A DNA stretch of 64,000 nucleotides from Pseudorasbora parva (GCF_024679245.1 NC_090177.1:39992803-40056802); one strand, 5' to 3'. Counted from the stretch's first letter, positions 23,747 through 36,390 are shown. Program-made: numbers and translations. The notes: a model not told the origin generated them from the letters alone.

Positions 23747-24470
23747 GGGGTGTCCATGGTTAACCGATTAACCGTTAAAAATTGCGGAACCGAGTGAAAC
23801 ATTTTGCTCGGTTAAGTGGCGTCTATGTAGTGCTTTGAATTTAGTTGTAGTATATTTTTGCACCCCTAGAAACTGCCAGAGCGCTCCCAGACATTTGTAA
23901 TATCCACAAGAAGACCAGCTTTCTAAGCGGGCAAAGCGTGGGAGCACTTTAAAAATGAGAGTGATGGGGCAAAATGTAAGTATTGCAATGCAGTGCTCAC
24001 CGCATTTTTCAGGCTGTAAGTCGCTCCGGAGTATGAGTCGCATCAGTCAAAAAATGCGTCATGAAGAGGAAAATATCATAAGTCGCACTGGACTAAAAGT
24101 CGCATTAGGGCAGAAGCAGAGCGGGAGCCGCGCGCGCTGTGCATAACGGATCAGAAGAAAGAAAGTTTGAAGTGAGAAACTTGTGAGGGACTAGAGAAAA
24201 GCAGACGTTACTTTAACTGTAATGAAGAAAACAAAAAAGCTAATCGCGGACTGAAAGCAAGATGGCCAGAGCTGAAGGGACGAGTCCACAGATGCTTGAA
24301 CTCTCTGCCGAAAAAGCTTGAAGTGTCTTAACAATTTAAAACGAAAAGAAATAGGCTACTCTCTGATTATGTAATCCAAGATGTGCATTTCTCTCTATAG
24401 GCGCGTTCACTACGGAGATGGTGGTCGTCAAATTAATAAACTAAAAATAATAACCCTGGCGCACACTATG
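23747..24470 (+). mobile_element. hAT-like element remnant with BED-finger coding fragment
   Basis: The left terminus is taggggtgtcc, with subterminal ggttaaccgattaaccg; no clear right terminus is found (similar ggttaacggttaatg at about 25222). It contains a transposase N-terminal fragment and a further inserted repeat with the phrases gtaagtcgctccggag and taaaagtcgcatt. Confidence 0.55.
23918..24015 (+). pseudogene. hAT transposase BED zinc-finger fragment
   Basis: The translation around 23936-24010 reads AWEHFKNESDGAKCKYCNAV then LTAFF. VWxHF...KCxxCxxxL is the first half of the BED zinc finger at the N-terminus of hAT transposases. The His pair is missing because another repeat interrupts the frame. 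Non-functional. Confidence 0.6.
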
Positions 24471-24475
24471 GTTAA

Positions 24476-25191
24476 AGGACAACTCTGGTGAGAAATGCCC
24501 CTAGGGGTAATTAACAGATGGTTACAGAGTGGATCGTTCTCTGGGATGCGTTTTCATGGAAATCGAATGAAAAGAGTTTTATCTCTAAGAACAGATTAGC
24601 TTATAACTCTAGTCTATGGGGCACACAGTAGTGAAATTAAATGGCTAGTTAATACCACTAACAAGGCTCAAAATAGCCTCACACTAACACAGTAGCATAA
24701 TGAGGGTCCCTACATGCAAACCGAAGCATTGAGAACTTTGTAAGAGTACAAACAGTTTAATAAGAAGACACTTTATAGACATGATGTGTTTACAGACAGC
24801 CAGCTCACTTAGAACAGCGCTCGTAGATCGATTCATCAAGACTGTTTTTCGAGATGGTGCCTGTCCGTGAACGCGTAAGGCACTATGTTTACAACGTATC
24901 TTCTTATTAAACTGTTTGTACTCTTACAAAGTTCTCAATGCTTCGGTCTGCATGTAGGGACCCTCATTATGCTACCGTGTTAGTGTGGGGCTATTTTGAG
25001 CCTTGTTAGTGGTATTAAGTAGCGATTTAATTTCACTACTCTGTGCCCCATAGACAAGCGTTATAAGCTAATCTGTTCTTAGAGATAAAACTCTTTACAT
25101 TCGATTTTCAAGAAAACTCATCCCAGAGAAGGATCTACTCGGAAACCATCTGTTAATTACCCCTAGGGGCATTTCTCACCGGAGTTGTCCT
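24476..25191. mobile_element. 716-bp palindromic TTAA-flanked MITE
   Basis: Perfect TTAA at 24472-24475 and 25192-25195. The two arms of about 330 bp are inverted copies with scattered mismatches: aggacaactctggtgag against ctcaccggagttgtcct, and cccctaggggtaattaac in both arms. The centre lies near 24.84 kb. Inserted in a hAT remnant at a ggttaacc site. Confidence 0.88.
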
Positions 25192-25199
25192 TTAACCGA

Positions 25200-27337
25200 G
25201 TATTAACCGCTAAGGGCCTCGGTTAACGGTTAATGAAAAACTTGATGAACGGAGGTTACGCGTCGGAGTATAGGGAATTAAAAGCTCAATGCCAACTCAT
25301 GTAACGCCGACCCTAAACCTAACCGGGAGCCAAAGCAAAGACTCCAAAACAGGAGTGATATGATCTCATCAAAGTCCTTGTGAGGATTCTAGCAACCGAA
25401 TTTTAAACTCCCTGCAATTTGTTTAGGGTAACTTTTGACACCTCAGGCTATTATAATACAATTTTAATAATACATGTAAATAATAATATAATAAATATGC
25501 TACTTTTGAAAAATAAATAACTAGTAATATGCTAAATAAAACATTTTAAAATTGATGTTGCTTCTGTGTGTTTTTTTTTCCTGTGTTGAGTGTTGATGTT
25601 ATGTCGAGTGTTGGGGCCATTTGGCATCTTGTATATTAAATGTTGACCTGTAGTGACAACCTCAAGCATCTGCTTCACCCTGCCACAAATTTCAGTTTTC
25701 GATAAATTTACTGTATAAATACAAATGTTGGTTATCTTTTTTGTGTCCTACATTATTGACTGTTCCCAGTAAATGTTTACCTTCTGTCAACACTGTTGTA
25801 GCTATAGACAAAACTGACATTCTTGTATAGTAGGGGAGACTGGGTATCGTTGTAACACCGCCAATTCCATGAATCAGTTCCCTCTGGCTTACTTTACGAT
25901 CCCACATGGAGGTTTTCCAGTCTGTGGTGCGATCTCTCCTGAAGCTACAGCAGACAATCTAATTCTGAGGTAAGAAAGTAAAAACAACAAACAGATAATA
26001 TTGTTGTATGAGTTATATCAGGTTAAAGTGTAGTTTCTCTAGTAAAGAATGGTGCCTCGACCTCGTGTTAATTTCAAAGCCCCATGCTAATACAGATAAA
26101 CAATGAGTGACAGTGGCGGGCGAGGTTGTAACACGAGTTGTAAAACAATCATTCACTTACATACAACTAAGAGCATTTATGTTATTTTAATACTTCTACA
26201 TAATGCCTATGTTTATGTTAATCTGCTCTCGCTCACACCAGGGCTGGACTGGTAATCTGGCATACGGGGCATTTTCCCGATGGGCTGACGCACTTTGATA
26301 CAAGTTTAAAAAAAATGATGATTATTTGAGCGCATGCCGCATGGAACTGCAAACTGAATATCAGCACTCGCAGCCGCTGACGAACGTATGCTGCGTTTCT
26401 GCTGCTCTATAAAGTGATGAACTCCGAATTTTGACCTTTTTTGACTCCGAATTTTGTTTTATATAATCGAGTGAAATGGGAACATTACAGGTTCTGTGGT
26501 GAATCTAGCTGGAAACAACCGCGAGTAACCTATTTAAAATGCATGACGAGGTAAAGTGGAAAACTGCAATAGTTTACACTACAAACATGTCACTTTAGCA
26601 AAGCCACAATGCACAACCTCGCAGCTAACAGTGAGGAAATATGGTGTTTTGGAAGAAACTTATTTATTAAAAAAATTGCTATTATTACTTACATTAATAT
26701 TGCGGGGGAAAAAATCACTTTTATACCTAGAGGCTGTTTTCGTATTTTCTACATGTATTTACAATATTTTTAATTACAAATTCAATAGTTTATTATATAT
26801 GGTTTATATATTTTAGAATATGAGGAGCATGGTTTTACCTGCGACTACCATGCTCTTATAGTTAAATGAAATTGGCCTAGAGTTAAACTCAGTTAAAATG
26901 TCATTATAATGCAATAAAATTGCTTTAAAGCCTGGATCCCACAAATTAAGGACAAAGCTTTTTAATATATCTAATGACATTTAACTAAATGTTATTTTCA
27001 TGAGAACCTCTTGAAAGATCATTGTCTTACATAAATTAGCTGTTTACTCGTGAAAAATATGCTTGTTTTTAAAGGGGTAGTTCAACCCAATGTGACCATT
27101 TACTCATCCTAATGTCATTGCAAACCTAAATGATTTTATTTCTGTGTAACATAAAAAATTAAAAATGTAAGTCTGTTTTTTGTCCATATAATATTCAATG
27201 GTAGCCTAAACAAAATGGCTTGGTTTCCAGCATTCTTCCAAATATCTTCTTTTGTGTTTCAGGGAAGAGAGAAAGTTATACAGGTTTGGAAGGACATGAG
27301 ATTGAGTAAATGTTGATAGTATTTATTTAAAAGCAGT
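25200..27337. other. Intergenic, no gene recognised
   Basis: AT-rich DNA with remnants of interspersed repeats. There is a segment starting tagtaggggagactggg at about 25830 with gttgtaacac phrases at about 26120. A TTAA-type MITE end (aaaggggtagttcaaccc) lies at about 27073. No exon supported. Confidence 0.5.
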
Positions 27338-27345
27338 ACATTTAC

Positions 27346-27857
27346 TAGCCTAGAAATCTAGGCGCATCCTAGCGGCAGCAAATCTAATCTGCCTGCGAGT
27401 GTCATCTAGCAACTCTCAGTACCCTTCTGAGCTGTATTCGCCTAACTTTGGTCGGGCCAATCACATCGTGTATAAAGTCGGTGGGCGGGGCCATAATGAC
27501 GGCCGAGTTGCGTTTGCGTGTTTCTAGTAAACACAGAAACTGGCGAACGGCGGTCTTTCGAATCAGTTTTGGCCGCGACTCTGGAAGACTTGGAGTTAAG
27601 CTTTTCTCTGAGAAAAGAACAAAGAACGGCACTGAAGTCATTCTTAAGAAGGGAAGATGTGTTCAGAGTTTTGCCGACCGGATACGGCGAATGTTTAATC
27701 TGTCAACAAGCTCTGCTTCACCGTCGTTGCTCTGGTTGGTGTAGCGCTATCCTATCGCGTGCAGAGGGAGTTTGACAGACAGCCGTTTATCCGCCCCTCA
27801 GATTGACAAACATCTTGACAAAAAAACATCTTGATGTGGTTCTGGGTTGTCAGGCTA
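27346..27857 (+). mobile_element. Non-autonomous element with captured RecQ-helicase fragment, copy 2
   Basis: Same orientation and ends as the copy at 1017 (tagcctagaaatctagg ... ggttgtcaggcta). Flanks acatttac (27338-27345) and atatttac (27859-27866) match at 7 of 8 positions. The frame 27518-27775 has LRKEQRTALKSFLRREDVFR and VLPTGYGECLICQ, again with Glu for the Walker A Lys. Confidence 0.75.
27518..27775 (+). pseudogene. Captured RecQ-like helicase motif 0/I fragment (copy 2)
   Basis: It reads LEDLELSFSLRKEQRTALKS then FLRREDVFRVLPTGYGECLI. Same extent and same missing Lys as the copy at 1192. No later helicase motifs. Confidence 0.6.
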
Positions 27858-27866
27858 TATATTTAC

Positions 27867-29221
27867 TGCATCCTTGCTCAAAATCAGTGCTTTACTGTCA
27901 AGTGCATTTATGTGTGACAAACGTGCAATATTAAGTTTATCTGCATTTGCAGTAAATTTGATAATATTCATAATTATTTGTCCCTGCCATAGTTTTATTT
28001 ATTTGCTCAAATTTAAGGCCCCAACTCCAGCAAAAACATTCACAGGAAACTCATGGGCCGGTTGGGCTGGGTTTGCAAGAGGCGAATTTTAGCCCCAGTC
28101 TAATGCTCACACACACACACACACCTATATGAATGTGCACATACAGACATGCTCAAACACAAACTCACAATATGCACATACATATGCCATATTCACAAAT
28201 ATTGTATTGTTGCGGCCATTCATTTAAAGGGGTGATGAATTGAAAACTGAGGGTACTGAGGGTTTTCTTAAACCAATCAGATAAGAGTAAATCGAGAGTA
28301 AGTGAGCAGCTCATTTGATTGGCTCCAGAAGAAGGTGGACCCGCCTTCCTCCTCGCGCTTTATAAACTCAAGTCAGTGACAGAATCGTGCCAAAACTGTA
28401 AACGCAGCTAAAAGAAAGACACAACTGTACAAATCGGTTCATTTCGGGAGCCTTTTTGCCCTACGCACACAACAAGAAGAATAGTAGGCATTTAAGCCTG
28501 AAAAAAGCAAAGTTGTGTGTAGATCAAGTAATAATTTGTCGCACAGGACTGTGCATCAAAACTTCTGACACTGGCAGAATTTTCATCTGAGGTAAAATTT
28601 GATTTCAATAATCATTAATCGGCTGTTGGCGATCATGTCAAATTAGCGATCAAAAGATTTTTGGCTTATGATTAGAAGAATCTTTCAGGATTCCCAAACC
28701 GATTCCAAAATCGTACAACGTAGCTCACGAGATGACAAAAACCCAGCAATTTACGACACAAAAATAGAGTTTGAAGAATGAATTAAATGTTTTGGGTAAG
28801 TTACTACATTCTGCAAACATAGACTGATATTCCAGCGAACATTAATGCCAATTACACCTAGGTACCGTTTAGATAATGTTTCGAAAAATGTGCCAATGCA
28901 ATTGAGAAAAACTGGATTCTTACATGTAATGGCCAAACGGGTGGTTTGTTCATTTTAAATGAGTCGCTGCAGCGCTTGTTTGTTGACAGTCAGTCGTCCG
29001 ACCTGTGCATCATAAGGTCATGAATGTAATGACGCTGATTTAGCATGAGGGGGCGCCATTTATTCAGAAAACAAGTTTAACTTGTAGGCCTATATCCTCT
29101 TGAGACAGGTTGTTTTTTAAATTTAGCAATTTTTTTGTCATTACACTGTTTAGAGCATAAGAAACAAATGGCTAAATGAAAAGATGTGGCTTTTTTCATT
29201 CACCAATTTTTGTGATTTCAG
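27867..29221. other. Intergenic, no gene recognised
   Basis: AT-rich with an AC run at 28110-28132 and a repeat-like GC-richer segment at 28225-28560 (starts aaaggggtgatgaattg; includes accaatcag, caagtcagtgacag). No exon supported. Confidence 0.45.
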
Positions 29222-29760
29222 TATTTTTTTAACCAAACATTGTATAAATATTATTCTCAACTATGTTATGAAAGATATAATGGAAATAATTTATATACCA
29301 TTACTTTATGCAATATGTGGGTAAAATGGCCTCCCATTAAATTTCATGTCTATACTGGATCCAATTTGCATATTTATGTGTTCTTGGAGCCACATGTAGT
29401 GAAAAAAGACATATATATATCCCTACTCACTTGTTGTGTCTCCTGATAAATGCCTGATAAACATGATTTAAGTCCTGGTGCCGTGTTTTGTATCAAAATC
29501 ATATTTTGATTATAAACCCCAAAACATTTTCCTGAGATATTGATTTATAACAAGCAATTTGAAGAAAAAAATATCAATGTGCTAAATTGAATCACTAATG
29601 TCAGTCATTGTTAAAGACAAAGAAGAAGAAGTTGTCTTTGGGTGAAACCTCCAAACATTTGGTATCTCTGAAGCCCTGACTGTGCTTTTTACAGGACACC
29701 CAGCCTTAAAACTGACGTGTGTGCTGTCAGAGAAACTCGCTACAAAATAATGTCTACTAC
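29222..29760. repeat. Duplicated segment, copy 1 (intact, lacks insertions)
   Basis: Closely similar in order and orientation to 43181-45150. Shared blocks: attattctcaactatgttat, gccacatgtagtgaaaaa, catattttgatta(t/c)aaacccc and gggtgaaacctccaaacatt. This copy is contiguous, whereas the second is split by at least two insertions. Class unknown; no coding frame. Confidence 0.8.
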
Positions 29761-30676
29761 AGGATCATATTTGATTTCAAATGTCTCAAACTCAACCTAA
29801 TCAGTTTTTACTGAAAACGCTATACACAATCCACATGCCTTCTTACATGTGATTGATCATTTAGACTTTGTTAGCAAGTAAAATATCTTTTAGGAGACAT
29901 TGAGAGATATAGAGTAATAATTGATATTTATATGCATTTTATGAAAGTATCTATACTGTTATAAAGACCTTATTGATTTACAATACATTTGCTATATAAA
30001 TATCAGCAACTGCAGCAAATTGCATATTTTTGCTCAGTTTGGGCCTTTGATTGAAATTCAGGAGTTTTACAACTCATGTATGAGTTTCATATCCTCACTA
30101 TATCTTACTATGTGCCTTAAAAAAGCCAACTCTTATACTCAGCAAAAACTAAAAGGTACCATTTCAGAAAAGTAGATTCTGAAATGTTATGCAGTATGTC
30201 AGACTTATGAAATGCTTGTAAATGTAAAGACATGCATCGTCTTTTGTCTTTAATATTGTTATTTGACTCATTTTCAGACGTTGAGGTCAGATGACATCAG
30301 TGGCCTGAAAACTTCCTCATTGTGATGTGATTAAAGAAATAAATGACACTTTATACAAACAATGTGCACAAGTCAAACGTTATAGTAACCTCATGTAACA
30401 AAAAATTACACTGTAATATAAAGTGTTGCCTATTACTGTTTATAACAATCTGATAATCAGGAATCTTTTGGACCAGCGACAGCATGATTAAGTTGACAGG
30501 TGAAATTTCTTTATAAGTGGTTGCGTTGAGTTTTGAATGTGTTGTGTGTCCATGTACTTTGCTCACTTGTCTTGGGTGAATTTGGGCTGACATGGCAGTC
30601 AAAGAATTCAGAGACAGCCTTCTTGGCCATAACAGGACAGGCAAAGGGTTTAGGAAGGGATGTCACTACCTCATGA
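29761..30676. other. Intergenic, no gene recognised
   Basis: AT-rich unique-looking DNA leading into the 30-bp minisatellite. The right 120 bp carries open frames that are extensions of the repeat frames. Confidence 0.4.
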
Positions 30677-33665
30677 GGAGCTGTAGCGCCGGACACCACC
30701 CGGGAGGAGCTGTATTGGACACCACAATCACGGGGGGAGCTGTAGCGGACACCACCCGGGAGGAGCTGTATTGGACACCACAATCTCTGGAGGAACTGTA
30801 GCGGACACCACAATCTCGGGAGGAACTGTAGCGGACACCACAATCTCGGAAGGAACTGTAGCGGACACCACAATCTCGGGAGGAACTGTAGCGGACACCA
30901 TAATCTTGAGAGGAGCTGTATTGGACACCACAATCTCGGAAGGAACTGTAGCGGACACCATAATTTTGAGAGGAGCTGTATTGGACACCACAATCTCGGA
31001 AGGAGCTGTATTGGACACCACAATCTCGGGAGGAACTGTAGCGGACACCACAATCTCGGAAGGAACTGTAGCGGACACCACAATCTCGGGAGGAACTGTA
31101 GCGGACACCATAATCTTGAGAGGAGCTGTATTGGACACCACAATCTCGGAAGGAACTGTAGCGGACACCATAACCTCGGGTGGAACTGTAGCGGACACCA
31201 CAATCTCGGGTGGAACTGTAGCGGACACCATAACCTCGGGAGGAACTGTAGCGGACACCATAACCTCGGGAGGAACTGTAGCGGACACCATAACCTCGGG
31301 AGGAACTGTAGCGGACACCATAACCTCGGGAGGAGCTGTATTGGACACCACAATCTCGGAAGGAACTGTAGCGGACACCACAATCTCGGGAGGAACTGTA
31401 GCGGACACCATAATTTTGAGAGGAGCTGTATTGGACACCACAATCTCGGAAGGAACTGTAGCGGACACCATAACCTCGGGTGGAACTGTAGCGGACACCA
31501 TAACCTCGGGAGGAACTGTAGCGGACACCATAACCTCGGGAGGAGCTGTATTGGACACCCCAATCTTGGGAGGAGCTGTAGCGGACACCATAATCTCGAG
31601 AAGAGCTGTAGCGGACACCATAATCTCGAGAAGAGCTGTATCGGACATCACAATCTCGGGAGGAGCTGTTGCGGACACCACTTGGGAGGAGCTGTAGCCG
31701 ACACCACAATCTCGGGAGGAGCTGTAGCGGACATCACAATCTCGGGAGGAGCTGTAGCGGACACCACTTGGGAGGAGCTGTAGCGGACACCACAATCTCG
31801 GGAGGAGCTGTAGCAGACACCACAATCTCGGAAGGAACTGTAGCGGACACCATAACCTCGGGTGGAACTGTAGTGGACACCATAACCTCGGGAGGAACTG
31901 TATTGGACACCCCAATCTTGGGAGGAGCTGTAGCGGACACCATAATCTCGAGAAGAGCTGTATCGGACATCACAATCTCGGGAGGAGCTGTTGCGGACAC
32001 CCCAATCTTGGGAGGAGCTGTAGCGGACACCATAATCTCGAGAAGAGCTGTATCGGACATCACAATCTCGGGAGGAGCTATTGCGGACACCACTTGGGAG
32101 GAGCTGTAGCGGACACCACTTGGGAGGAGCTGTAGCGGACACCACAATCTCGGGAGGAGCTGTAGCAGACACCACAATCTCGAGAGGAGCTGTAGCGGAC
32201 ACCACAATCTCGAGAGGAGCTGTTGCGGACACCACAATCTCGAGAGGAGCTGTAGCAGACACCACAATCTCGAGAGGAGCTGTAGCGGACACCACAATCT
32301 CGAGAGGAGCTGTTGCGGACACCACAATCTCGAGAGGAGCTGTAGCGGACACCACAATCTCGGGAGGAGCTGTAGCGGACACTACAATCTCGGGAGGAGC
32401 TGTAGCGGACATCACTTGGGAGGAGCTGTAGCGGACACCACAATCTCAGGAGGAGCTATAGCGGACACTATAATCTCAGGAGGAGCTATAGCGGACACTA
32501 CAATCTCGGGAGGACCTGTAGCGGACACTACAATCTCGGGAGGACCTGTAGCGGACACCACTTGGGAGGAGCTATAGCGGACACTACAATCTCGGGAGGA
32601 CCTGTAGCGGACACTACATCTCGGGAGGAGCTGTAGCGGACACTACAATCTCGGGAGGACCTGTAGCGGACACCACTTGGGAGGAGCTGTAGCGGATACT
32701 ACAATCTCAGGAGGAGCTGTAGCGGACACCACAATCTCGGGAGGAGCTGTAGCGGACACCACAATCTCGGGAGGAGCTATAGCGGACACTACAATTTCGG
32801 GAGGACCTGTAGCGGACACTACAATCTCGGGAGGACCTGTAGCGGACACCACTTGGGAGGAGCTATAGCGGACACTACAATCTCGGGAGGAGCTGTAGCG
32901 GACACTACAATCTCGGGAGGACCTGTAGCGGACACCACTTTGGGAGGAGCTGTAGCGGATACTACAATCTCAGGAGGAGCTGTAGCGGATACTACAATCT
33001 CAGGAGGAGCTGTAGCGGACACCACAATCTCAGGAGGAGCTGTAGCGGACACCACAATCTCGGGAGGAGCTGTAGCGGACACCACAATCTCGGGAGGAGC
33101 TGTAGCGGACACCACAATCCCGGGGGAAGCTGTAGCGGACACCACAATCTCGGGAGGAGCTGTAGCGGACACCACAATCTCGGGATGAGCTGTAGCGGAC
33201 ACCATAACCTCAGGAGGAGCTGTAGCGGACACCACAATCTCAGGAGGAGCTGTAGCGGACACCACTCGAGAGGAGCTGTATTGGACACCACAATTTTAGG
33301 AGGATCTGTAGCGAACACCACTAGAGAGGAGCTGTAGCGGACACCACAATCTCGGGAGGAGCTGTAGCGGACACCACAATCTCGGGAGGAGCTGTAGCGG
33401 ACACCACTTGGGAGGAGATGTAGTGGACATTACAATCTCGGGAGGAGCTGTATTGGACACATCAATCTCGGTAGGAGCTGTAGCGGACACCACTCGGGAG
33501 GAGATGTAGTGGACATTACAATCTCGGGAGGAGCTGTATTGGACACCACAATCTCGGGAGGAGCTGTATTGGACACCACAATCTCGGGAGAAGCTGTAGC
33601 GGACACCACAATCTCGGAAGGAGCTGTAGCGAACACCACAATTTTGGGAGGAGCTGTAGTGGAAA
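30677..33665. repeat. 3-kb minisatellite with a 30-bp unit
   Basis: About 100 tandem units of roughly acaatctcgg, gaggagctgt, agcggacacc, with variant units (taacctcggg, taattttgag, ttggacacc) and shortened units (caccacttgggaggagctg). Because 30 is divisible by three and the unit has few stops, frames of up to 395 codons stay open on both strands. Blocks of variants recur, indicating repeated local amplification. Confidence 0.97.
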
Positions 33666-33989
33666 CCACTACTATTCTTGAGACAAGGAAATATAAAGAT
33701 CGAATAGGGAAAGCTCTGGCTTTGTGTGGATGTGGCCTAAATGTACAAGGTAACAAGGGGCTAACAAGAGAATGGTGAAGGCAACGAGTTGCCATTGTAA
33801 CAGATGAAGTAAACAATGGGGAAAAAAAGGCACAAACTAAACACAAAAAGTGAGAATACATGAACAACGGGAACAATACTATCCATCAAGATAAGAGTCT
33901 ACAAGACATGGCCAAGGATATAAGACAGGACTGTACCAGTAAATCTGTCTTGTACTGAAGCTCAGTTTGTAAATGTTACCTTTCCTTCA

Positions 33990-35225
33990 TACTAGGGATG
34001 CTCATATTGACCGATTAACCATCAAGATTTTGTTTGTTTGTTTGCTGCATGGTTAATAAAAAATATGCTGTATTTGTTAACACACGTGCCGACACAGACA
34101 TATTTCAGAAAATGAATTAATGAGAAAGAAGAAGCCTACTGTAAGGGACCATTTTGACAGAAATAGCGATTAAGTTAATAGCAAATATGCTATTATTTAA
34201 TTGCTATTATAGTATTAAGAGCAGTAGAACAAACTCTTGACTGGTGGAAAGCTAATGAAAGGCGCTTCCCGAGGCTGGCCGCTCTAGCAAGGCGTTATCT
34301 CTGTATTCCCTGGGCACCAGGCAGTGCCATCTGAAGCCTTGTTTAAGGCGTTTCGTAGTGTGGTTTTTGTCAAGTTTGCTAAAGTAAACATCGTCACGCA
34401 TGTTCTTCTCGCTGCTGTTTCTTGATAGCCTGACAAGCCAGACCCACATCAAGATGTTATGTTAAGCCCCGCTCACCGACTGTATACACGATGTGATTGG
34501 CCCGACCAAAGTTTGGCTTTTACAGCTCAGAAGGGTATTGAGAGTTGCTAGACGGCAGATTAGATTTGCTGCCGTTAGGGTGCGTCTATATTTCTAGGCT
34601 AGTTTCTTGATTGTTTTTAGAACAATTATTCAGAGTCGCCTCTCTGTTGTTTCAAAGAACAGCTCAACGGCAAACACGTCGAGTATAAATGCTCCCAATA
34701 GTCTTCAGAAGCGCTCGCGCTGCGGAGACAGACGAAATTATAAACAAGGCTTTATGCTGCGGGTCTAACGGTCAACAGGCTGTGCTCCAGACTAACCCTC
34801 ATAAGGTAGACATGTTACTTTTTACAAAATAAAAACCAGTCAAGGTGTGGATTGAGGTAGGCCTGCTATTTTTATTTGATGAAAAACTATTCCGGTTATT
34901 CAAAGCTTCAAACGGATTCAATGTATTTACGTTTTGTCATTTTAATTTGGTAATTCTTTAAGTGAAAATATTTAGTGTAGGGCTATTAATTTTATGCTTT
35001 TTATTTATATGGTTCTCTATTGTCAGAAATACTGGAGGTGCGCGAACATTTGCTAATGTGAATCCAGGTTCTTTTGTTGAGCAGTTCTGTATGTATGCTG
35101 TTTGCACGATAAAATAAACATGTGAATGTGTGAAAAAAAGTATTTTTAACGGGTCACAGACACTCGACAATCCAATATTATAATCTTATCAGTTAATCGT
35201 TAATAATCGATTAATGAGCATTGTT
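33990..35225. mobile_element. hAT-like element remnant
   Basis: Left end ctagggatgctcat with ccgattaacc. Right-hand gttaatcg...cgattaatgagcat suggests a diverged inverted partner. No target duplication is clear. It hosts the short helicase-family element at 34426-34601. Confidence 0.4.
34426..34601 (-). mobile_element. Internally deleted copy 3 of the RecQ-fragment element
   Basis: Full ends (tagcctgacaagccag ... tttctaggcta), with duplication gtttcttga at 34417-34425 and 34602-34610. The helicase segment is missing: on the minus strand ggcttaacata joins directly to acatcttgatg. At this junction the full-length copy 1 has aacat on both sides, so the deletion probably used a 5-bp microhomology. 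Confidence 0.75.
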
Positions 35226-36000
35226 TGTTCGGTCAGGAAAATTAACCAAAATGAGAATGCCTACTTCATACTCCAAGATTGATGCCAAAATTTTGGGTCG
35301 TAACACTTACTAACCACTATTTTAAAATCCGCAATCCTATAAATTAGAAGATTTCTGGAGTACTATTAAGTTGGAGGTTAAAGTAATTGGACAGAGGCGT
35401 TTGTCTGCAGACAAAGGGTCTTTCAATCCCTTTCAGGTTTCAGAGGTGTGAACATCTGCACGTTACAGTCTTTGAGACTGGAGGAGGTGTGAAATATAGA
35501 TCAATGTTCTAACACCAAAGCCTTAATACTTGGCAAAGATGTGCTGATAAAGTCACTCTTACATCTCACTATTCTGTTATTCTCAACATATTTGTCAGAA
35601 GCCTTACTGTATACTGGGCATATAACCTCTCAATATGAATTACTTGTCACCCTGTCTGGCCAAGAGCGTTAAGGCCAAAACAACTGGACTGTAAGACACA
35701 ATTGCTCAGGCAAGAGAGAGAGGCTGAAAGCTGCACAATGCTGTGTGGAGCCTGTCTGCGCCTCGCTGTGACTTGCACCATTGTTGCTGTGGCATATTAG
35801 ACTGATGTGTTGGACACTGGCACTTGGCATTGTGCTTGACGTTTAATCTGATGTATACAAAAAGTACACAAGACAAGTAGCCTACAAAAGTACACACAGT
35901 GCACAAAAAGTACATTAAAAACTGCATATCAAAGGGATCGTTCAATAAAGCTGAAAACGGAGTTCGAGTTAGATAAAACTAGCCAAATAGAAATATCATT
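35226..36000. other. Intergenic, no gene recognised
   Basis: No exon, RNA gene or clear repeat boundary seen. Confidence 0.4.
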
Positions 36001-36001
36001 A

Positions 36002-36388
36002 CACTGTAAAAAAAAATATTTAGAAAAAAAAGTTACCTGGTTGCCGTAAAATTTTGAGTTCATTGAAATTAAAATTGTGAGTTAATATAATGAAATTTTT
36101 TTGAGATTCGACAACCTTTATTAAAAGATTTTGTAAGCTTATTGGGTAATTGTGTGTTTTATTTGTGATGACGCAGTGAAACATACCAAATAGTGCTATT
36201 TTCATGATTTATCAAATTTCTTATGTGGTTCAGATACAAAAATATTTTGATTTTCTATTTATTAAACAAATTTCCTTCATTGTATCAACTCAAATTTTTT
36301 ATTTCAATAAACTCACAATTTTAAGGCAACCAGGTTACTTACTTTTTTAAGTGAAACCAACAAAAAACAACAATAATTTTTTACAGTG
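36002..36388. mobile_element. Palindromic MITE with TA flanks
   Basis: Ends cactgtaaaaaaa / ttttttacagtg, with TA at 36000-36001 and 36389-36390. The internal arms gttacctggttgcc and ggcaaccaggttac are complementary. Size and TA target suggest a Tc1/mariner-type MITE. Confidence 0.75.
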
Positions 36389-36390
36389 TA

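Noticed and set aside
30677..33665. Regular 30-bp repeats suggesting a CRISPR array
   Set aside because: Units are directly contiguous with no unique spacers, and the DNA is eukaryotic; it is a minisatellite.
30511..33876. Long frames of 100-395 codons on both strands
   Set aside because: They come from a 30-bp tandem unit (ten codons) that lacks stops in most frames. No start context, splice sites or family similarity.
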